Translations under genes and position numbers: made by a program
Part shown: one piece after another, positions 24,957-33,867 of the stretch
Position numbering within the stretch: position 1 is the stretch's first letter
How the letters are laid out: each line of letters starts with the position of its first letter
The notes under the pieces: generated by a model
What the model saw: the letters and a program-made list of their open reading frames with translations, nothing else
Databases searched by the model: none
What the model was told of the DNA's origin: nothing
NCBI RefSeq assembly: GCF_001701025.1
Contig: NZ_CP016793.1
Span: forward strand, 8,928,001 to 8,992,000
Direction of reading: 5' to 3'
Origin: Lentzea guizhouensis
GTDB lineage: Bacteria; Actinomycetota; Actinomycetes; Mycobacteriales; Pseudonocardiaceae
DNA: 64,000 bases

Positions 24957-25631
24957 TCACCGTGCGGCTGCACGATGACGGACCGGTGTGGTCACCGCCG
25001 GCATCCGAGCACGCTCGTAGAGCCGGAGCGCGTCGGCGGCGACGTGGTCCCAGGAGTAGCACGCGAGCACCCGGTCACGACCGGCGACGCCGTGGCTTTG
25101 ACGCCGGGTCCTGTCGGCCAGCAGCTGCCGGACCGCGAGCGCGACCTCCGGCGGGTGCTGCGACAGGACATGGCATCCGGTGACGCCGTCGGCCACGGTG
25201 TCCGCCGGGCTCTCCGCCGCCGTGACCACCGCAGGACCACATGCCATGGCCTCCAGGGGCAGCGTCCCGGCCAGCGCGGGCCCGCCCACGCACAGAACCA
25301 GGTCCGCGGAGCGCAGCAAGGCCGGCAGGTCGTCGTGGGCCCACCGCGGCACGAGCACGACGCGGTCCGCCACGCCGCGGCGTTCCGCGCAGGCGCTGCA
25401 CCTTCGCCTCGTCGTCCGGGAGTCCCGAACCGAGGTCCTCGGCGATCACGAACTCCGCGTCGGGCACCCTGGTGAGCGCGGCGATGGCGACGTCGTGCTC
25501 CTGCCGCAGGCCCGACCTGCTCACGAACACGATCCTGGGCCGTCCGCCCCGGGGTGCACGACGACCGTCGGCGTGAACCTCCGCAGGTCGACGCCGTGGG
25601 GCAGCACGCAGACGCCGGAGCGGCGCACGCC
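24957..25631 (-). pseudogene. GT4 glycosyltransferase remnant (C-terminal half, two frameshifts)
   Basis: Decayed GT-B family 4 glycosyltransferase. The intact 3' frame (24957-25373) has LVPRWAHDDLPALLRSADLV and GTLPLEAMACGPAVV (the E-x7-E donor site). Upstream the protein continues in a second frame (IVFVSRSGLRQEHDVAIAAL, DAEFVIAEDLGSGLPDDEAK) and then in a third (VCVLPHGVDLRRFTPTVVVH). The switches fall near 25380 and 25540. A stop lies just before the last part at 25632 and no N-terminal Rossmann domain can be found upstream; instead the 155-bp duplication begins. So the gene has lost its first half and cannot be functional even if the frameshifts are errors. Confidence 0.7.
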
Positions 25632-25882
25632 CTACCGCTGCCGGCGATGAACCGCGCTCCGCCGCTCCGGTCCGACGGCACTGCTGCTCATCGCCGGTAC
25701 AGCGGTGCGGCGGCCCGGCGTACCCACGTGAACCTCCGCAGGTCGACGCCGTGGGGCAGCACGCAGACGCCGGAGCGGCGCACGCCCTACCGCTGCCGGC
25801 GATGAACCGCGCTCCGCCGCTCCGGTCCGACGGCACTGCTGCTCATCGCCGGTACAGCGGTGCGGCGGCCCGGCGTACCCAC
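25573..25882. repeat. Perfect 155-bp tandem duplication
   Basis: Bases 25573-25727 and 25728-25882 are identical over all 155 positions. On the minus strand each copy encodes the GT4 fragment PHGVDLRRF. The unit is not a multiple of three, so duplication would break the frame. The flanks differ on both sides, and no long microhomology is seen at the junction. No mismatch between copies suggests a very recent event or an assembly artefact. Apart from this repeat and the promoter at 25929, the stretch 25632-25995 holds no gene. Confidence 0.95.
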
Positions 25883-25928
25883 CCGTTCCCCCGGCAAACG
25901 TCGGTCCCCCGAATCACCTTCGCGTCCG

Positions 25929-25953
25929 GTTTACCCGCTTCACCGCTGGGTAA
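25929..25953 (+). promoter_or_regulatory. SigB-type promoter of the second anti-sigma ATPase
   Basis: GTTT (25929-25932), 15-nt spacer, GGGTAA (25948-25953), 42 bp before the ATG at 25996. It departs from the GGGTAY consensus only in the last base. It fits self-control of a SigB-type partner switch. Confidence 0.55.
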
Positions 25954-25995
25954 GGCAGAGTTTCGAGCGTCTTCACGGAAGAGGGACAGTTCGAC

Positions 25996-26415
25996 ATGAA
26001 CGCCAGCGACGACCCTCCCCCTCGCCAGGCACTCGTGGTGGAGCTGACCAAGCCCTCACCCGCGCTGCCGGCGATGCGCCGCTGGATCGGCGAGGTGTTC
26101 GGCGACCTGTCGGAGGACTCGGTCGACGACGTGCGGCTGGTCGTCACCGAACTGGTCAGCAACGCCTACGACCACGGCCTGCACCCACGCCTCCTCCGCC
26201 TGCGGCGGCTGGGGGCGGGCCTGCTCCGCGTCGAGGTCGACGACGCCTCGCCGGACAAGCCGGTGCTGGGCAGGTCGCGGATCGACGACACGCGTGGCCG
26301 CGGCCTGGTCATCGTGGACAAGATCGCCGAGGCCTGGGGCGTCACCTGGCAGGCGACCGGGAAGACCGTGTGGGCGGAGCTGCGCTGCGGGCTCGGCCTG
26401 GCCGCCTTCGCCTGA
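25996..26415 (+). CDS. Anti-sigma regulatory ATPase (HATPase_c_2, RsbW-like)
   Basis: GHKL-type ATP-binding protein of 139 aa, paralogue of the one at 23979-24413. Seen: VVTELVSNAYDHG (N-box), VEVDDASP (G1), DTRGRGLVIVDKIAEAWG (G2). Both boxes are intact. As in that protein, the fold is preceded by a short N-terminus (PSPALPAMRRWIGEVFG). It is expected to bind or phosphorylate STAS partners and so control a sigma factor; the partner cannot be named, as no sigma gene is nearby. ATG 25996 follows GAGGGACA. The SigB-type promoter at 25929 suggests feedback control. Confidence 0.85.
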   Translation: MNASDDPPPRQALVVELTKPSPALPAMRRWIGEVFGDLSEDSVDDVRLVVTELVSNAYDHGLHPRLLRLRRLGAGLLRVEVDDASPDKPVLGRSRIDDTRGRGLVIVDKIAEAWGVTWQATGKTVWAELRCGLGLAAFA

Positions 26416-26926
26416 TCCCGGCGACCGCCCGCACCGGACCGCGTCCGGGACCGGGACCGGCGAGCACGGCGGCTGCCGCGGCACCGTGATCTCCCACGCC
26501 CGGCGTGGTCAGGTGGGACGTGTCGTCCCGGCGCAGCCGGTCGGCCACCTCGCCCAGCACGTCCCGCACGTGCCGGTGCAGCGCCTTGACCTCGGCGCGC
26601 TTCGGCGGGTAGCGGTGCAGGAACGCCCTGGTCATCCGCCGGACGCGGTCGACGACCTCGTCCCGGTTGGCCCCGTCCCGCACCACGAACCCGCCGAACG
26701 GGTACAGCCGGTCGACGCCGAGGGGGCGTGCGGCGGCCACCACCTCGGTGACCGCCGCCGCGACGCGCCGGACCCCCTCGGGACTCACCGACCCGCTCGG
26801 TGGAGGTGCCCGTCCAGCAGGGCCGGCACCTTCACCGAGCGGCCGGGCAGCGAGGCCCGCCCGCAGGTCGGCCACGACCTGTGCGGAGCTCGGTCGATCT
26901 TCAGCACGCGAGCCGCATGGCAGCAC
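26342..26926 (-). CDS. Hypothetical protein, ends uncertain
   Basis: Open frame of 194 codons with strong third-position G+C in its middle part (about 26500-26800), where it reads RLYPFGGFVVRDGANRDEV and RMTRAFLHRYPPKRAEVKAL, followed by a helical stretch ending LRRDD. I do not recognise a family. The last 50 codons are Ala/Arg/Gly/Pro-rich and overlap the 3' end of the anti-sigma ATPase on the other strand, so the true C-terminus is probably earlier or shifted. The start (GTG 26926) lies 24 bp after the amidase stop, in the same direction, which suggests an operon. Given the indels nearby, the N-terminus is also unsure. Confidence 0.4.
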   Translation of the reverse strand: MLPCGSRAEDRPSSAQVVADLRAGLAARPLGEGAGPAGRAPPPSGSVSPEGVRRVAAAVTEVVAAARPLGVDRLYPFGGFVVRDGANRDEVVDRVRRMTRAFLHRYPPKRAEVKALHRHVRDVLGEVADRLRRDDTSHLTTPGVGDHGAAAAAVLAGPGPGRGPVRAVAGIRRRRPGRARSAAPPTRSSRSPAR

Positions 26927-26949
26927 ACCGCGCCGGAGGGCGAACCGCG

Positions 26950-28209
26950 TCAGGGCAGCGTCGGCAGGTAGGCGGGCCCGGCGGGCCCGTGCCGCGTCTC
27001 GAAGCCGCCGCGAACCGCAGCAACGCCTCGTCGGTGCCCCGCCCGCCGATGAACGACATGCCGATCGGCAGCGGGCCCGCGAAGCCGGCCGGTACCGTCA
27101 CGTTCGGGTAGCCGCGCCGCGCGGCAGGGCGTGCGCGGCCCGCGTCGCTGCGCGGCAGCCAGCGGGGCCGTTGGTCGGCGCCGTGATCACGTCGAGGTGG
27201 TGCGCCGCGAGCACGTCGTCGATCGACCTGCGGGCCAGCTCGGTCGCGGTGCGCCGGTGGCGGAGGTAGACCGGGTCGGTGAGTGGTGGCGCCTTCTCGG
27301 CCTCGTGGAACAGCTCCTGGCCGAACCCGCTCAGCTCCACCGGGTCCGCCTCGTTGCCTCCGCCACGACCCGGTCGACCTCGGCGTCGAACCCCGTCCTG
27401 CGCCACACCCCGACCCGCGCGCCGCGCAGCGTCGCAGGAGCGGAGAAGGCGGCCGGGGAGCCCGCCATGACCGCCATGAGGAGCGCCGCGTCCACGACGT
27501 GGCGCGCCATCGGACCGGCCGTGTCCCTGCGGGCGGTGATCGGCACGATGCCCGCCGTGCTGATCCGGCCGGGCGTCGGCTTGAACCCGACGACACCGGC
27601 GTGACCGGCCGGCGACACGATCGAGCCGCTGGTCTCGGTGCCGACCGCGACCTGCGCCAGGGACGCCGCCACCGCCACGGCCGACCCGGACGACGACCCG
27701 CACGGGGTGCGGTCCAGCACGTGCGGGTTGGCGGTCTGCCCACCTGCCGCCGACCAGCCGGAGGTCGACCACGGCGAGCGGAAGTTCCCCCACTCCGTCA
27801 TGTTCGTCTTGCCCAGCACGACCGCGCCCGCCGCACGCAGGCGGGTCACCACCTCGGCGTCGGCACCGGGCGGCACGGTCAGTGCCCGTGAGCCGGCGGT
27901 GGTGGCCAGCCCGCGGGTGTCGATGTTGTCCTTGAGCAGCACCGGGATGCCGTCGAGCGGCCCGCGGGACTGCCCGCGTTCCCGCCTCAGGTCGCTCTCC
28001 CGCGCCTGCCGCAGTGCGGTCGGGTCGACCGCGAGCACGGCACGCAGCACCGGGTCGACGTCGGCGATGCGGCGCAGGTAGGCGCGGGTCAGGTCCACCG
28101 ACGTGAGCGCGCCGGCGGTCATCGAGCGGCCGAGCGACGGGATCGTCGCCCGGTCCAGGTCTGCGTCCGGCGGGTGCACTGCTCCATTGCCGGGCTCCCG
28201 CCTGCCCAC
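26950..28209 (-). pseudogene. Amidase-signature hydrolase with three frameshifts
   Basis: Amidase-signature (AS) family enzyme, which cleaves or transfers amides. Seen in the first frame (28209 to about 27350): DGIPVLLKDNIDTRGLATT (catalytic Lys), TPCGSSSGSAVAVAASLAQV (cis-Ser) and GTETSGSIVSPA (nucleophile Ser), so the triad is complete. The protein then continues in a second frame (LTDPVYLRHRRTATELARRS, VITAPTNGPAG), a third (GYPNVTVPAGFAGPLPIGMS) and a fourth segment ending AYLPTLP at the stop 26950. Switches lie near 27350, 27120 and 27000. Either three sequence errors or a recent pseudogene. It lies head to head with the asparagine-synthetase-like gene. Confidence 0.7.
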
Positions 28210-28292
28210 GTCAACCCGCGAACGGGCGGGACAAACGTGCGCTTGCTCACAAGTGAGCTGCGCCGCAGGTGGAACATGATCATCGGCATTCG

Positions 28293-28298
28293 GGGTAT
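28293..28298 (+). promoter_or_regulatory. SigB-like -10 element (incomplete)
   Basis: GGGTAT stands 39 bp before the ATG at 28338. The expected GNNT at 14-16 nt upstream is absent (GGAAC at 28271-28275 is the nearest G-rich box), so this is only a partial match to the SigB-type promoters found elsewhere in the window. Confidence 0.3.
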
Positions 28299-28337
28299 CC
28301 GCACGTCACCTTTCTGCCGTCCTCCGGAGGAGCCGCC

Positions 28338-30119
28338 ATGTGTGGGATCGCTGGTGAGGTCGTGACCAACGACGTGGACCGGCCGGACGTCGCCGCGGTC
28401 GAGCGGATGACGCGGTCGATGTGGTCGCGGGGGCCGGACGGGACCGGCCACTGGTCGGAGGGCCGGGTGGCGCTCGGGCACCGGAGGCTGTCGATCATCG
28501 ACCTGTCCGACGCCGGCGCGCAGCCCATGGTCGACGACGAGCTCGGGCTCGCTGTGGCGTTCAACGGGTGCATCTACAACCACGCGGAACTGCGCCGGGA
28601 GCTGTCCGGCAGGTACCGCTTCCGGTCCACCAGCGACACCGAGGTGATCCTCAAGGCCTACCACCACTGGGGCGAGCGGTTCGTCGAGCACCTCGTCGGC
28701 ATGTTCGCCATCGCGGTGGTCGACCGGCGACACGACCAGGTGGTGCTGGTCAGGGACCGGCTCGGCATCAAGCCGCTGTACGTGGCCGACGTGCGCGGCC
28801 GGACCCGGTTCGCCTCCACCCTGCCCGCGCTGCTGGCGGGCGGCGGTGTCGACACCGAGCTCGACCCGGTCGGCCTGCACCACTACCTCACGTGGCACTC
28901 GATCGTTCCCGCACCGCGCACCGTCCTGCGCGGAGTGCGGAAGCTGCCCCCCGCCACGATCCGCGTGCTGCGGCCGGGGCAGGCCCCGCGCGACCACGTC
29001 TACTGGCAGCCGTCCTACACCCGGCGGCCGGAGCACGCGGACTGGACCGCGCAGGACTGGCGGCAGGCGGTGCGCGAGGCGTTGCAGGTCGCGGTGCGGC
29101 GGCGCACGGTGGCCGACGTGGAGGTCGGCGTGCTGCTGTCCGGCGGCCTGGACTCCAGCCTGCTGGTCGCGCTGCTCGCCGAGGAGGGACAGCGGCCCAG
29201 CAGCTTCAGCATCGGTTTCACCGACCGCGACGGTGTGGACGGCGACGAGTTCGCCTACTCCGACGCGGTCGCGCAGAAGTTCGGCACGGACCACCACCAG
29301 CTGCGCATCGACGACGAGGAGATCGCCGGAGCGGTCGAGCACACGGTCGGCTCGATGAGCGAGCCGATGGGCAGCCACGACGTCACCGCGTTCCACCTCG
29401 TCTGCCGGGAGGTCTCGCGGCACGTCAAGGTCGTGCAGTGCGGTCAGGGCGCCGACGAGGTGTTCGCCGGCTACCGCTACCACCAGCCCGCGGCCGCCGC
29501 GGCCCGCGACCAGGCGGCCGGCGTGTTCCGGGAGGCGTTCCACGACCTCGGGCACGACGAGCTCGCGCCGGTCCTGGAACCGGACTGGCTCGCCGGCCAC
29601 GACGTGAGCGGCGAGCTGATCAGCCGGCACCTCGGAGCTCCCGGCGCGCAGACGGCGCTGGACGCCGTGCTGCGGACCGACACGCACCTGCTCATGCCCG
29701 ACGACCCGGTCAAGCGCGTCGACAACATGGCGATGGCGTGGGGCGTCGAGGCCCGCGTGCCGTTCCTCGACCAGGACCTCGTGGAGCTGGTCGCGGCGTG
29801 CCCGCCGGAGCTGAAGTCCGGCCAGGACGGCAAGGGGATCCTCAAGGACATCGGCCGCGACCTGCTCCCCGTGGAGGTGGTCGACCGGCCCAAGGGGTAC
29901 TTCCCGGTGCCCGCCCTCACCCAGCTCGACGGCGAGGTCCTCGACCTGGTGCGCTCGGCCATGAGCTCCCCCGCCGCACGGGGCCGCGGTGTCCTGCGCC
30001 CCGGCTACGTCGACGCCCTGCTCGCCGACCCGAACGGCCGGGCCACCAAGGCCGGTGGGAACGAGCTGTGGCACCTCGGCGTGCTGGAGCTGTGGCTGCA
30101 GCAGCACGGCATCGGGTGA
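28338..30119 (+). CDS. N-acetylglutaminylglutamine amidotransferase (AsnB family)
   Basis: Class II glutamine amidotransferase of 593 aa, of the asparagine-synthetase subfamily that makes N-acetylglutaminylglutamine amide (NAGGN), an osmoprotectant dipeptide. Seen: MCGIAGEVV with nucleophile Cys2, RGPDGTGHW, HRRLSIIDLSDAGAQPM, VAFNGCIYNHAELR, and the synthetase P-loop VGVLLSGGLDSSLLVALLAE. VKVVQCGQGADEVFAGYRYH is typical of the NAGGN type. ATG 28338 has CGGAGGAG 6 nt upstream. The usual partner (a GNAT/ATP-grasp dipeptide synthetase) is not next to it; the following gene is a YbdK-type ligase on the other strand, with one base between stops. The role is inferred from the subfamily. Confidence 0.85.
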   Translation: MCGIAGEVVTNDVDRPDVAAVERMTRSMWSRGPDGTGHWSEGRVALGHRRLSIIDLSDAGAQPMVDDELGLAVAFNGCIYNHAELRRELSGRYRFRSTSDTEVILKAYHHWGERFVEHLVGMFAIAVVDRRHDQVVLVRDRLGIKPLYVADVRGRTRFASTLPALLAGGGVDTELDPVGLHHYLTWHSIVPAPRTVLRGVRKLPPATIRVLRPGQAPRDHVYWQPSYTRRPEHADWTAQDWRQAVREALQVAVRRRTVADVEVGVLLSGGLDSSLLVALLAEEGQRPSSFSIGFTDRDGVDGDEFAYSDAVAQKFGTDHHQLRIDDEEIAGAVEHTVGSMSEPMGSHDVTAFHLVCREVSRHVKVVQCGQGADEVFAGYRYHQPAAAAARDQAAGVFREAFHDLGHDELAPVLEPDWLAGHDVSGELISRHLGAPGAQTALDAVLRTDTHLLMPDDPVKRVDNMAMAWGVEARVPFLDQDLVELVAACPPELKSGQDGKGILKDIGRDLLPVEVVDRPKGYFPVPALTQLDGEVLDLVRSAMSSPAARGRGVLRPGYVDALLADPNGRATKAGGNELWHLGVLELWLQQHGIG

Positions 30120-31277
30120 TCACCGCCCTGGCGACGACGCTTCCTCCGCACCGGCCGTCAACGGCAGTTCCCCCGCGTCGAGGTCGAGCAGGTGCAGCAG
30201 AGCCTCCGTCCCCGCACGCCGGACCGCGCGCCGCTGCCTGTCGGCACCACAGCCGTGGCGGTTCAGCAGCCGGATCCCCCGCTGCACCACCGGCAGGTCA
30301 CCGTGGGCTTCGAGCACGGGTTTCAGCTGCGCCAGCAACAGGCGCAGCTGCTGCCGCAGCGGTAGCAACCGACCGGACCGCACGTCCAGGGCGTCGCCGG
30401 CGAAGCCGTCCCTGGCCGCGCGCCAGCAGGCCTGGCGCAACGTCTCTACGGGGACCGGTACCGGCCGCACACCCCGTCGGACGTCCGCCACCGCCTCGGC
30501 CACCAGCGCACGCACCACCGCCGCCAGGAACGCCGCGTCGTCCACGCTCGCGGCCACGTCCGCGACGCGCACCTCCACCGTCGGCCACCGCGCGGAGGGG
30601 CGGACGTCCCAGTAGACCATCGCCGGGTCCAGCGCGGTGCCCGCCTCGAGCAGCTCGGCGCACACGTCCTGGAAGTGCTGCCACGACGCGAAGAACGGCG
30701 GCGGCCCGGAGACCGGCCACCGCGACCACACCGTCGTGCGCCAGCTCGCGAAACCGGTGTCCGCACCGCGGCAGAACGGCGAGTTGGCGGTGATCGCGCC
30801 CAGCACCGGCAGCCACGGCCGCACGTGGTTGCAGACCTGCACGGCCGTCTCGCGGTCCGGCACGGCGACGTGGACGTGACATCCGCAGATCAGCTGCTGT
30901 GCGGCCAGCGCACGGAACTCGCGGGCGATCCGCCGGTACCGCGGACCGTCCGTGATCACACCGGTCGTGTCGCCCAGCGGCGGCGCGCCGACCGCGATCG
31001 CCCGGCAGCCGGCCTCCCGCGCGGCCCGCCCGACCGCCCGCCGCAGTTCCCGCAGCTCGAGCCCAGCCTGTGCGGCGTCGCGGCACACCGACGTGTTGGT
31101 CTCGACCTGCGTACTGGTCAGCTCCAGCTCAAGCTCCAGCCCGAACAGGTCGCGGGCGGCGTCGACGACCTCGTCCGCGCGGTTCACGGCGACCCCGGTC
31201 ACCGGGTCGACCAGGAGGAACTCCTCCTCCACACCGACAGTCGGGCCGCCTGCGGAAGCCGATGACGTTCGCTCCAC
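30120..31277 (-). CDS. YbdK-type carboxylate-amine ligase (glutamate-cysteine ligase family 2)
   Basis: ATP-dependent carboxylate-amine ligase of 385 aa in the GCS2/YbdK family (weak glutamate-cysteine ligase activity is known for some members). Seen: TVGVEEEFLLVDPVTG (residues 13-28, conserved Glu metal ligands), STQVETNTSVC, CGCHVHVAVPDRETAVQ (His motif), GAITANSPFCRGADTGFASW and the segment ARWPTVEVRVADVAASV. GTG 31277. Convergent with the NAGGN gene without a gap. The minus-strand SigB-type promoter at 31438 lies 137 bp upstream. It could act in osmolyte or thiol metabolism under stress; substrates are not known. Confidence 0.85.
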   Translation of the reverse strand: MERTSSASAGGPTVGVEEEFLLVDPVTGVAVNRADEVVDAARDLFGLELELELTSTQVETNTSVCRDAAQAGLELRELRRAVGRAAREAGCRAIAVGAPPLGDTTGVITDGPRYRRIAREFRALAAQQLICGCHVHVAVPDRETAVQVCNHVRPWLPVLGAITANSPFCRGADTGFASWRTTVWSRWPVSGPPPFFASWQHFQDVCAELLEAGTALDPAMVYWDVRPSARWPTVEVRVADVAASVDDAAFLAAVVRALVAEAVADVRRGVRPVPVPVETLRQACWRAARDGFAGDALDVRSGRLLPLRQQLRLLLAQLKPVLEAHGDLPVVQRGIRLLNRHGCGADRQRRAVRRAGTEALLHLLDLDAGELPLTAGAEEASSPGR

Positions 31278-31413
31278 GTCTCACCGCCTTGCTCGTAGCG
31301 CGTTCAGGCCGCGGGCTTGCTCCGGGGAGCGGCCGGTTCGTCGGCACAACGGGGGTGACCGCTGCCGGGAAGTGGCGCCGGCGCTCTGCTCCACCGGTGC
31401 GTGTGCCGGCCGA

Positions 31414-31438
31414 ATACCCGGGCCGACCAGCACGAAAC
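31414..31438 (-). promoter_or_regulatory. SigB-type promoter of the YbdK gene
   Basis: On the minus strand: GTTT (31438-31435), 15-nt spacer, GGGTAT (31419-31414). Full match to GNNT-N15-GGGTAY, pointing to the YbdK start at 31277. Bases 31278-31507 hold no gene. Confidence 0.6.
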
Positions 31439-31507
31439 GCGACGTCAGCGAACGTCCACTTCGGAGTGGAGCAGGTGACGGCGTGGCCGGGACGTTCCGC
31501 TTCGACC

Positions 31508-32958
31508 TCACGGCCTCAGCTCGTCGCCCTTGACCCACCGGGCCAGGAGCACGGACGCGTCGTCCTGCAGCACACCGTTCTGGTGGGCCAGCACGGCTTT
31601 CACCAACCGGCGCGCCGTCTCCGGGGGCGGGTGCGCCGCGGCGGCCTCCCGTTCGAGGAAGTCCACCAGCCGCTCGTCACCGAAGAACACCCCGTTGTGG
31701 TCACGTGCCTCGGTCACCCCGTCCGTGTGCAGGACGAGCCAGTCGTCCGGCTGCAGGAACTCCTCGGCGACGGTGAGCACGCCGGTCCCCAGGCCGAACG
31801 GCAGGCGGCGCCCGCCGGTGAGGCGTCTGACGACCTTGCCGGACCGCAGCAGCAGCGGTTCGGGGTGCCCGGCGTTGACGTAGCGCAGCCGTCCGCTGCG
31901 CAGGTCCAGCTCGGCCAGGACACCGGTGGCGAACGCGCCGCCGGGGAACTGGCCGGAGATGGTCTCGTCCACGGCACGGGCCTGCTCGAACAGGCCGTGC
32001 CCGACGCGGCGGGTGCTGCGGGAGGCGGCCAGTGCGGCGGCGGCCACGAAACCGCTGCGCATGCTGTGCCCGACCGCGTCGAAGATCGCCAGCGTGGCGC
32101 TGCCGGACGACAGGGCGTAGTCGAACGCGTCCCCACCGACCTCGTAGCAGGGCTCCAGCAGCCCGGAGACGGTGAAGTCGCCGGTGGCGGCCGTGAGCGG
32201 TGGCAGCAGCTGCCAGATCAGGTCCGCGCCCGCAGCAGGCGCACAGAGTCCACCCCGTCGCCGTAGTGCGTGCTGATGGTCACCAGGTGCCCGATCAGGG
32301 CGGACAACCACCGGCAGGCCAGGCGCAGATCGGTCGCCCAGGTCCGCGCCGCGAGGGGGGACCACGTCGAGCACGCCCAGGCGTTCCACGCCGTCGAGGA
32401 GCGGGACCCACAGCCGCGGGTGCTCACCCCTGGTGGAGGGAACCGTCTCCACGGTGCGGAACGCGCGTCCCGGCAGAGAGGAGTCGACGCCGAGCGGGGT
32501 GAGGTGCGGCCCCTCCGGCTCACCCAGCGGGTGCAGCACGCGCTGCTCGTAGTCGACGAGGTAGATCGTGATCCGCAGGCCCAGCGCCCGGCCCGCACGC
32601 GTCGCGACGACGGGCAGGAGCTCCGGCGGTGCCTGGTGCATGCCGTCGAGCAGCTCACCAAGCCCGCCAGCGGGCCGGTGCGCGGACCGGTCGCCTGCGG
32701 CGGAACGGAGTAGGGCACGCGCTGCGGCCACGTCTCGTCGAGGCGCTCGTTGATCGCGTGCGCCAGCATGTCGTGCTGCAGCCCGGAGAACACCGTCATG
32801 CCGTGGAGGTAGGCGTCGACGTCGAGCAGGCCCGCGTCCCCTCCGAGAGCGAAGTAGCGGGTCCACAGCTGCTCGAGCGTGAGATCGGACCGGCGGAACG
32901 CACGCACCAGCGCACGGTGCCGTTCGTCCTGCCTCGGCGAGTCCTGACCAGGCGCCAT
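31508..32958 (-). pseudogene. SpoIIE-family phosphatase with GAF-like sensor, three frameshifts
   Basis: Partner-switch phosphatase, product about 485 aa if repaired. From ATG 32958 (MAPGQDSPRQDERHRAL) the first frame gives a helical N-terminus to about 32665. The next frame has a GAF-like sensor part (ALGLRITIYLVDYEQRVLHP, ERLGVLDVVPPRGADLG). A short stretch near 32340-32230 needs a third switch (LACRWLSALIGHLVTISTHY). Then the PP2C domain is intact to 31508: EVGGDAFDY (metal Asp), AIFDAVGHSM, VNAGHPEPLLL, LHTDGVTEARD, DDASVLLARW. The shifts balance out and each looks like a 1-2 nt loss in a G/C run. Cotranscribed with the GAF-ANTAR gene (5-nt gap). Likely functional if the shifts are sequence errors. 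Confidence 0.7.
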
Positions 32959-32963
32959 CGTGA

Positions 32964-33686
32964 TCAACGCCCGCGCTGGGCGGTGGACCGCAGCAGTGAG
33001 CCGGCCAGGTCGCGGAGCTTCCTGCTGCCCTCGTGGGAGTCCCGTGCCAGCATGGCGAACGCGGTGCCCTCGTCGACGTGCTCCCGCGCCATGACGACAC
33101 CCTTCGCCATGTTGATCACGTCCCGGCCGCGCAGCTGCTCGACGAGCGCGTCACTGAGCCTGCGCGCGTTGTCGAACGACCTGATGTTGGCCACCAGGAC
33201 CGCGGCCTGCGCGGCGAACATCGTGAGCAGGTACTCGTCCCGCTCCCCGAAGGCACGGGGCTCACGGCCGTACACCTTGATCGCCCCGATCGCGGTGTCC
33301 CCGGCGACCAGCGGCACGCTCACCACCGCCCGCATCGCCGACCACCGGGCGGCCGACGTCCAGCGCCGCCACCGCCTCTCCCCGGCGACGTCGTCGACGC
33401 GGATCGCGCACCGCCGCTCCCACGCGCTCAGGCACGGCCCCTCCCCCCACTCGTACTGGAGGGGGTCCCGGTGCTCGACGACCGCGTCGGTGGCCGCCGC
33501 GGTCGTCCTGCGGCCGTCCTCGTCCAGCAGCGTCACCCCCGCCCCGGCGGTACCGGGCAACGCCTCCACCGCCAGCGACGTGACCAGCGTCAGCGCCGTG
33601 TGCACCGTCTCCCGCGAGAGCAGCAACCCCGCCAACCGCGCGGACACAGCCGCCAGTTCGTCCGCCAGCGGCAGCTCGTGGTCCAC
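32964..33686 (-). CDS. GAF-ANTAR transcription antitermination regulator
   Basis: Regulator of 240 aa with an N-terminal GAF sensor domain (about 20-165; GAGVTLLDEDGRRTT, WGEGPCLSAWERR, SVPLVAGDTAIGAIKVYG) and a C-terminal ANTAR RNA-binding domain (about 175-235; LRGRDVINMAKGVVMAREHV, AFAMLARDSHEGSRKLRDLA). ANTAR proteins bind paired RNA hairpins and prevent termination. ATG 33686. The stop lies 5 bases before the SpoIIE start, so sensor regulator and phosphatase form an operon. Typical of mycelial actinomycetes, where such pairs answer to stress or light; the signal here is unknown. Bases 33687-33867 are empty apart from GGGCGTGTCC, a short match to the MITE end. Confidence 0.9.
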   Translation of the reverse strand: MDHELPLADELAAVSARLAGLLLSRETVHTALTLVTSLAVEALPGTAGAGVTLLDEDGRRTTAAATDAVVEHRDPLQYEWGEGPCLSAWERRCAIRVDDVAGERRWRRWTSAARWSAMRAVVSVPLVAGDTAIGAIKVYGREPRAFGERDEYLLTMFAAQAAVLVANIRSFDNARRLSDALVEQLRGRDVINMAKGVVMAREHVDEGTAFAMLARDSHEGSRKLRDLAGSLLRSTAQRGR

Positions 33687-33867
33687 GTCCCTGACTTCCC
33701 GGACATCGGGGCAGCGAACGCGAGCGGCACATCATGCGGGCCGACCCACCGGAACCCACCGCGGACAGCGGGGAGGCGTCCGGGTGACCGGCCGCGGGGA
33801 AGACCGCTGACGGCCGTGGCGACCCGCCGGACGGCCTCCCCCGCGACCTGGGCGTGTCCTAGCGGTG

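Noticed and set aside
33850..33859. GGGCGTGTCC, same as the first ten bases of the MITE end
   Set aside because: No second end and no TA duplication nearby; ten bases can match by chance.
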